A DNA stretch of 64,000 bases, taken from contig MNCI01000625.1 of assembly GCA_015680685.1 (NCBI GenBank), forward strand, positions 172,313-236,312, given 5' to 3'. Within the stretch, counting starts at the first letter, position 1. Each line of letters begins with the position of its first letter. The DNA is from Gnetum montanum (Eukaryota; Streptophyta; Gnetopsida; Gnetales; Gnetaceae). The notes beneath the pieces are model-generated. The model had not been told where the DNA came from, did not search any database, and saw only the letters and a list, made by a program, of their open reading frames with translations. Positions 57,560 to 64,000 of this stretch are shown in pieces. A program made the translations under genes and the position numbers.

Positions 57560-58445
57560 TGTTGATGTAGACATTAAAAAGGTCAATGTACCATCTCTCC
57601 AATGATGGGATCTTTTCCTTGAGTTTTGGTATGACTAAGAGTGTTTTAAGTATATTTTGATGACTCTAGGAGCTTTTGGGATCAATGGGGACTTGTTTGG
57701 AGATATTCAGAGGTTCCAAACCTCAAAACAAAAATTTTTATTTTTGGTCTTGGTAGGAGAGACGTATTTCTATAATGCAAGATGTCTCTGTAGTAGGAAA
57801 GATGTCTCCCTCAAGACGTCTCCTCTAAGATGTCTCTACCAACTCTAACACATCTCCTATGAAATTTGGCTATTTCAAGAAATATGTCTCCTACTTCTCC
57901 AAGATGTCTCATACAGATTTCAACAAACTTCAAATTGAATTATAATTTAGAGAAAAGATGAAGGGCCACTTGAAGAGCTATAAAAAGGAATCAAAGGCCC
58001 AAGTTTGGGTAGGCTAATCAAAAGGGAGAAGGTTAGTTTTAAATGAGGAGGCTAATCCTAAGAAAGAAGGCTAGTCTCAAGAATGAGATAAGAGATCCTC
58101 AAGAGAGTGTCTTGGGAAAGGGAGTGTGGAGCTCATCTTAAGCACTCTTGTCCTTCTTGTTTGTCAGCCATAATTGGCCATTGTATGGAGAGTTGTGAGA
58201 AGAGAGTAGAGAGAGAGAGAGAGAGAGAACCTTGGTTTTCATTAGTGTGTATGTGTGTTTTCTTTGATTGATTGTGTATGAGAACTGGATTGAATATCTT
58301 ATTTGTCCTTGGAAATGTATGCTTCCTTCATGTTCTAAATTCTCAATTTTGATCAAGAATAAAGCTTTCCTTTTCATTTTGTATTGAAATTTATTATTTG
58401 TAACATTGATAGAGCTTGGGTTGTGGAATCCATCGGAGCTCCTCA
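57560..58445 (+). mobile_element. LTR with AAGATGTCTCC array
   Basis: Starts TGTTGATGTAGACATT after a polypurine tract. Homologous to 63059-63583. It carries AAGATGTCTC-like words at about 57778-57910 and a TATA box CTATAAAAAGG at 57978-57988. An AG-dinucleotide run lies at about 58210-58230. The right end is set near CTCCTCA, before TTGGTATCTTACAATTG, which could be a decayed primer site; this boundary is approximate. Confidence 0.65.
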
Positions 58446-58799
58446 TTAGTTGGTATCTTACAATTGAAGACAATTGTGTTCAAATGGATAATTCTCATCT
58501 CAATTACAAAGAATCACCCCAAATTAACAATCTTGGATGAATTTTGTCTTGATACTTGTTCTACTTATCCTAGGGCTTGAAAATTTTCCTTTGATCTCTA
58601 AGTTTAACATATCTTTCAAGAATTAGAATATAATTGTAGAATTGTATAGCCATTGGCTTGTAATAGCTAGGGTTTGAAGATCTTGTCCTTATTTCTCTTA
58701 AGATTTGAGTATTTCTTGTTTCATTCCTTGAGAAATCTTGTATATTTCACTTTTCCTTGTAGAATTTTGTGAAAATTTTCTTTTAGGTCATTTTCCATT

Positions 58800-59240
58800 T
58801 GTTGGCACATTTTGGTCATTTAATGAAGCAGAAAAATGCTTTAGACATATAGTTGAATGGTTTAGGAGGTGTACATCCAATAATAAAGTCCTTTAATTCA
58901 TGGTTATATAAAGGCATATTGAGTGATTTTTATAATGAGTTGTTCTTCTTTGTTGATGTTAAAATTAATGTTGAAGACTCAACATTTTGGGAAAAAGGAC
59001 ACAACATTCATCACAAAGACGCTACAAAACTTAATTGTTTTTCTCATAAGGGTGAAATGTATGAAGTAACAAATACTGGTTCATCATTTGAAGCATCTTC
59101 AGAGGCAAAGTTATCTTTACCAAATTGGACAAATCCAATTCATTGCAAACATTTTTCATCCATTTTCCCTACAACCAATAGCCCAAGTAATTGTATCTTT
59201 AGGAAAATCTTTACAACTTTTGTGACGTATACAAGATGAA
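58800..59240 (+). pseudogene. Gamma-tubulin complex component-like fragment
   Basis: The open frame from about 58853 to 59239 contains GVHPIIKSFNSWLYKGILSD, FYNELFFFVDVKINVEDSTF and FWEKGHNI. This resembles the W-[LI]-Y-x-G-x-L-x-D-P-x-x-E-x-F and FW-x-x segments of plant gamma-tubulin complex proteins (GCP5-like), which organise microtubule nucleation. The expected D-P is replaced by DF. Only about 60 residues fit; the rest is unassignable. No introns are visible, so a retrocopy or captured fragment is likely. Assignment is by memory of the family. Confidence 0.4.
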
Positions 59241-61872
59241 GGCATTGCTAATTAGAGAATAAAAATATACTCTACCCAACATGACTCTCTAAGTAAAATT
59301 GGATGATAACTATCTCTTGTTGATAAATTTCTAAAAAAATTCTTAAACTATTAGCAAATTATTTAGTTGATTTTGAATTCAGTTTGATAATTCAAAAATC
59401 ATCATTTTAGAATTTTCTATGGTACTATCTTTACCGGTGAAATAGTGAAAAGTAAAGATAAAAGTTAGAAATTTAGGTTACAGCAACATTGAAATATAGA
59501 ATGCTATTGCAAGAGGAAAGAGATCTTGGTATGACATGGGAAAAAAAATCATTTAATTAAGTAAAGAAAAAGGGTCACAAATCCAGATTGATGGTAGTTG
59601 CAATTCCTAATGAACAAAATTTATTTAGCCTTCTTGGCTAAGCCTATTGTGATGGCATACAACGAAGCAATGATCTTTCTCTTGGTTAACAAATGATGGA
59701 AAAACAAAGGCATATATTCCATGATGAATTCTTGTACACTATTAGCATAAATTAAAAATAGATTTTGCATTGTAATCTCCAACAATGGTGGATACCGTTG
59801 ATTCTTTACTCTATACCAACGTAGGCCAAACCAGTGGTAGCAATCCCAATGGCACATTTAAATCTAAGCCTTCTCAACATCGAGATCTCATGGTTGATTC
59901 CTACATAGATGAAAATCATGTTAGTGCTCTAATATAATCCATTTACAGAGGCAAGGGTTAAGGTTTAGTTAAAGAATGCTTCTATGAATTGCACTTGTCT
60001 CTACCACTTGTTGCTGTTCTTCTAGATGTTTTCTGCATTGGTGCTTTTTCATTTCCACTTGGTAGTTGCCATTGTAGGTGTGCTATTGGGGATCTCCTTG
60101 AACTTCTGCAGGAAGTGTGAGCCTGTGCATGTTATAGTGAATTTGGGAAAATTGGTCATGCAAGAAGCCGAACACCACCTCAAATGTATGTAAATGCTGC
60201 CTCCATTGTTGGTGTGAAGAAGCTACCAATTGTTGTAATGATGTTTACACCTTTGGAACTATGGGACTTGACATAATTTTATTAAAAAAAATGTTTGATC
60301 AGGCTTGAAAGTTAGTGTTATTGCCATGAGGACTGACCGTTGCATGGATGAGCTGCCAAGATAAAATTGCTTAATCTCATCGTCAATTGGAACGCTTTGA
60401 AGTATTATAAAGGAGATTAATTTAACATTGGAGTAACACTTTTAAAAGATATCATATTATGATTTAGGAAAATGAGAAGGTTTATGAACATTTGGTAAAT
60501 ATTAGTTTATTTTCTATGAGAATTGAAACTAAGTTGTAACTTCATGATAGTTACAACCAACACTCAAAGATATTTGTACCTAATTTTGATTTTTTTCATT
60601 ACCAAGGAGACACTTGCCAGATGTGGCTTAAAAATCTCTTAACTTTCCATGGAAGTTGTAAATATTTAGGTGGCTAAAATTAAAACTTCTAGATGGTTTT
60701 TACTCACCCTTAACCTCTTATGATTATTGTAACTACCCAAAGCCACTATAAAAAGGCTTCAAAGATAGAATTGGAAGGGAGGATTTTGGGAAAGATGTTT
60801 GAAGAATTCTTGTAAGATGGCTTGCTAAAGACATTAATTCAGTTACTTTGTTATAATCCTATGAGTTCTTCTCTTTCCATTTTGTTTTAGTTACTTAGCT
60901 AGTAGTTTAGATAGTATTGTGCTTAGCATTTAATTTTGCGATTTTTCCTAGGTTGCTTTTATAGCTGTATTTTTGCACAATATTAGAACCCTATTAAGAT
61001 TTTCCATAGAAGAGCTCATGTTGTTGAAAGCCTCAAGAGAAATTTAATAGTAATGTCCCAACGAAATTTCCTATTTTGAGCATAAAGGATTTAGAAAAAT
61101 ATTTGATATTTTGATGGGATCCAAATAGCTTTATTTTTAAAGTGTATTGCCTTGGTATTTTAATCAAGAAATTTTCAAGTTTTTTTAAAGCTCTATTGAA
61201 TGCAATCTTTCACAACTATTAACCAGCCAAAATAGAGACTTGTACTTTGTAGTTTACGCAACAGGTTTTGGTAGTATAAAAAGTTTGAATGATTTGTAGT
61301 TATTGAATTAGGAATAGCTTTATTGCAAAGTGTTTACTCGTATAAATTTATCTGGCTTAGATATTTGAGGTTTCACACGAATATGCTTTCTTTTCTTTCT
61401 CTTTCTAAGCCCATTGAATCTCACTGTATTTCTAGTTTTCTTGTGGAAATTTCTCTTTGGGGGAAATTAGGAGTAGATTGGTAGAATTGTGCTCAAATGT
61501 TTTTGTAAAATTTTATTTGTTATAGGTAGGTAATATAAGGACTATATAGATGAAGTGACTTGAAAAAATAGGAATCTCCAACAACTCACAGTATTAGACA
61601 AAGTTAGCTAAATCTCTTTAATGATAGCTAATTATAGTTTCATACATAACCCAGTCATTCCAACATTCGCAATAGTAAACACATACTTACGATTAGTTCA
61701 TTTCATAACTACTAAGTTTATTTGGAGGTATCTGGGCCTCGATGTTGCTAGAGACTAGCATGAATCTAAACTTGATTTGAAGAACACCTTCAATCTTGTG
61801 ACTTGCCAGGGTCATAAGACTGTGAGGCTCCCAAAGTTGGCGATCGTGTCCCAAATGGTAATCAACACCATT
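59241..61872. other. AT-rich region with LTR-like promoter, no gene
   Basis: A CTATAAAAAGG box at 60746-60756 followed by CTTCAAAGATAG parallels the TATA region of the 57.6-kb LTR (CTATAAAAAGGAATCAAAGG), so a decayed LTR or leader may lie upstream of ORF copy C. A minus-strand open frame at 59621-59857 has no recognised family. Confidence 0.35.
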
Positions 61873-63030
61873 ATGCCTTCAAAGAAGAAGATAGTACAAG
61901 AGTTTTTAAGAGATATAGATAAATTAAAGACTACCTTGGAAAATATTTTGAGGAGAATTAAGAGAGAGGTGAATCTTCTAGCCAAGATATGTGAAAGAAT
62001 GCTTGCTTGAATGATGTTTTTAATGAATTTAATGTTAAGGCCATGGAGGAGAATTTACCTTTTGAGTTGGTGCCTCCAAAATGGGATGAAGAGCTTGTTG
62101 ATGTTTTCTTTGAAGAGGAGAAGAAACTGGAATTAGAAACTTCTATTTTGAATCTTGAACCTTCAAGCTTTGATGAGAATGAACAACCATATGTTGAAGA
62201 TCAAGTTGAACCAATGTTAGATGGGAGAAGCCATGAACTGGTAAGTGTGAGCTTTACCTTGTTGATGGTAGTAATGTCTCTCATGTTGTAGCTAGTGTGA
62301 TGGATGCTAATATTTCACTTTAGACTAGTAGTGGGTTGTTTAATGATAATGATTAGCATCATAATCATTGTGGTGATTGTCATGAGAGTCGTAGTCATGT
62401 TATGACTTTTGATGCCATTGTTAGTGAGAGGAAAACTAATAATGATAATTTGTTTGATGATGATGGCTATTGGGATAGTTATTATGAGAAGGTTATTATT
62501 GATTTTAGTGAAGACGTTGATAATTATATGAGTTTTTAGAATTTGGAAATACTTGCTATGGATTATGGCAATGATAAAATTATCAAACGTGTTGAAGAAC
62601 TTGACTGTCTTACTTGTGAAATGGATAAATAACATGAAGATAATTCAAGTTGTTGTGGTGCTAATGGTGGAGGAAGGATGAGTGAGAGTCTTCTAAATAC
62701 CAAAAAGAACAAGGTAAAGAGGAGAAAAGAAAAGGAAAGAAATAATGTTGGATTAAGGAAGCCTAATCCTTTTGCTTTTTCTTATTCTTCACTTGTAGAT
62801 TTGGATCATCATGAGGATGCAAGGGAAGCATTCCAAGAAGATGCTCAATTGAAGAAAATATGATGGGGGATGAGGAAAAGCCTCCATGAGAAAGATAAGT
62901 TCAAAACCAAAACATTAAATGGTATTCATTCTCATGATATTTTTGATGCATTAAGTCTTGATTGTTGTGCTAAGAGTGATGGCCTTGAGTTATGGGAGCA
63001 TGGTCCCTTTCAGCTTGTGAAAGGTCATTA
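61873..63030 (+). pseudogene. Unrecognised element ORF, copy C
   Basis: ATG at 61873 opens MPSKKKIVQEFLRDIDKLK, then VNLLAKICERM, MEENLPFELVPPKWDEELVD and LEPSSFDENEQPYVEDQVEP, matching copies A and B. With two frame changes it continues further than they do: an Asp/His/Asn-rich region (62330-62530), then NKVKRRKEKERNNVGLRKPN and WEHGPFQLVKGH up to about 63030. No known retroelement domain is present. A polypurine tract and an LTR follow directly, placing the ORF inside an LTR element. Confidence 0.6.
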
Positions 63031-63044
63031 AGCATAACATTTTT

Positions 63045-63058
63045 AAGGGTGGGAGAGA
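63045..63058 (+). promoter_or_regulatory. Polypurine tract
   Basis: AAGGGTGGGAGAGA immediately before the LTR start TGATGAGAACATC; the preceding ATTTTT also precedes the tract at 57549. Confidence 0.65.
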
Positions 63059-63583
63059 TGATGAGAACATCAATTCTCAATATATCTTGGATGTGTGTGT
63101 GTCTTGTTTATGTATGTCTTCTTGTGTTGATCTTTTGAAGATGATTCCATGGTATTTTAGCATGTTTGAGGTTGTTTTAGGCTCATCTTGATGAGTTTAG
63201 AGGGTTCAAGTATCTATGGAGAGTTGTTTGGAGGCATTCAAAGGTTCCATATCTCAAAACAAGCATTTTTATTTTTTGGCCCTTGTAGACAAGACATCTC
63301 CCTAGTAGCCAAGATGTCTCCTACAAAATGTCTTCCTAGCAACCAAGACATATCCTGTAAGACATCTTCCCATTAGCTAAGATGTCTTCTTTGACATCTC
63401 TGCACTTGGAAAGACATCTTTTACTTATCCAAGACATCTAGTATGGATTTTAATAGATATCAAATTGAATGTCAATTGAAGGGAAGATGAAAGGTCACCT
63501 TTAGTAGCTATAACTAAGAGTCCAAGGCCTAAGTTTGGGTAAGAGTGAGAGAAGAGAAATTTGAGAGGTCTCTTGAGAGTGTA
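63059..63583 (+). mobile_element. LTR with AAGATGTCTCC array, truncated
   Basis: Homologous to 57560-58445 from about GTTTGGAGGCATTCAAAGGT through CAAGGCCTAAGTTTGGGTA. About ten AAGACATCTCC or AAGATGTCTCC words lie at 63290-63440. It breaks off at about 63583 where an unrelated sequence begins. Confidence 0.7.
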
Positions 63584-63788
63584 TGAAACACCACCAAAAT
63601 TTCATGTTGTAACCTTTGTAATCCCCATCCCATGAAACCCAAGGGTAAACTTCATTTTAAATGTGAAGATTGCAACCTAGGATGTGTAATTTCACATACT
63701 TTATACTTTTGGGGCTAAAAAATGCCTCATAAGTAGTCAAATCCTCATCCCCTAAGTAAAAAAAGCCATATAATGTCTATATTTGGAC
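63584..63788 (+). other. Fragment with an E1-like LTR start
   Basis: TGAAACACCACCAAAATTTC resembles the E1 LTR start TGAAACACCACAAAATTTTG, then diverges. It could be a relative's LTR fragment or chance. No coding seen. Confidence 0.25.
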
Positions 63789-63795
63789 NTGATAG

Positions 63796-64000
63796 TGATG
63801 AGTGGCGAGGTACCCCGGTGTGTGTGTGTGTGTTGGGAGGGAGGGGGTTAAAAATGCCTTTTGGAATGCCAAAATTGACATTTTGATAGTGATGAGTGGC
63901 GAGGTACCCCTACACTCAACCATACGAATATGAGCGTGCACGCACGATCCGGTCAAACTCAGCAGACTAAATGCCTTAACACCACAAGAAACACTTGGGG
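63796..64000 (-). mobile_element. E2/E3-family LTR entering at the right edge
   Basis: TGATGAGTGGCGAGGTACCC occurs at 63796 and again at 63890, both preceded by GATAG. The second continues CTACACTCAACCATACGAAT as in the other LTRs and runs off the window. The first breaks into a GT repeat after about 22 bases and lies next to an N at 63789. Confidence 0.75.

Overview
This window is nuclear DNA of a land plant with a large, repeat-rich genome. The signs are spliced GT-AG genes, nested Ty3-type LTR retrotransposons, tRNA-derived SINEs, and pieces of plastid (ndhB) and mitochondrial (atp1) DNA. A conifer, cycad or other gymnosperm would fit the long AT-rich spacers and very decayed elements, but the sequence does not prove this. 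Only one gene looks functional: a five-exon Aly/REF (THO4-type) mRNA export adaptor at 44123-45344. Almost everything else is transposon at some stage of decay.

Layout. Element E2 (minus strand, 221-30817) is an old Ty3 element with a tRNA-Asp-type primer site. Its order on the minus strand is LTR, gag, protease, RT, RNase H, integrase, a downstream extra ORF resembling the 'putative plant transposon protein' type, then a truncated LTR. Element E1 (plus strand, 1738-19644, 5-bp target duplication GTCCT) is nested inside that extra ORF. E1 is a giant Tat-lineage element with two RNase H domains and LTRs of about 1.9 kb. A 4.4-kb non-coding block separates protease from RT; it is packed with a CACGCTG motif and contains an antisense fragment of mitochondrial atp1.

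From 30.8 to 43.1 kb come a solo LTR (31580-32539), element E3 (32832-39892, TSD AGTAG, related to E2, with a 960-N gap), a second solo LTR (41610-42656, TSD ATGAT) and SINE copies. All these LTRs share the R/U5 portion, a TATAAATA box and an AATAAAG hairpin, but each solo LTR or element has its own U3 repeat array.

The Aly/REF gene follows. Beyond it lie a LINE reverse-transcriptase remnant (47.3-48.1 kb), a plastid ndhB insertion (48.2-48.9 kb), AT-rich repeats (49.2-51.0 kb), a decayed E2-like LTR plus gag (51.2-53.6 kb), and three copies of an unrecognised element-borne ORF (two minus, one plus). There are also two LTRs carrying an AAGATGTCTCC-type array, a pseudogene fragment resembling a gamma-tubulin complex component, and the start of another E2/E3-type LTR at the right edge.

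No gene set here works together as a pathway. Apart from the Aly/REF gene, the logic is element biology: nesting, LTR recombination to solo LTRs, organelle DNA capture and C-to-T decay. Several single-N positions sit beside exact or near-exact duplications and look like assembly joins.
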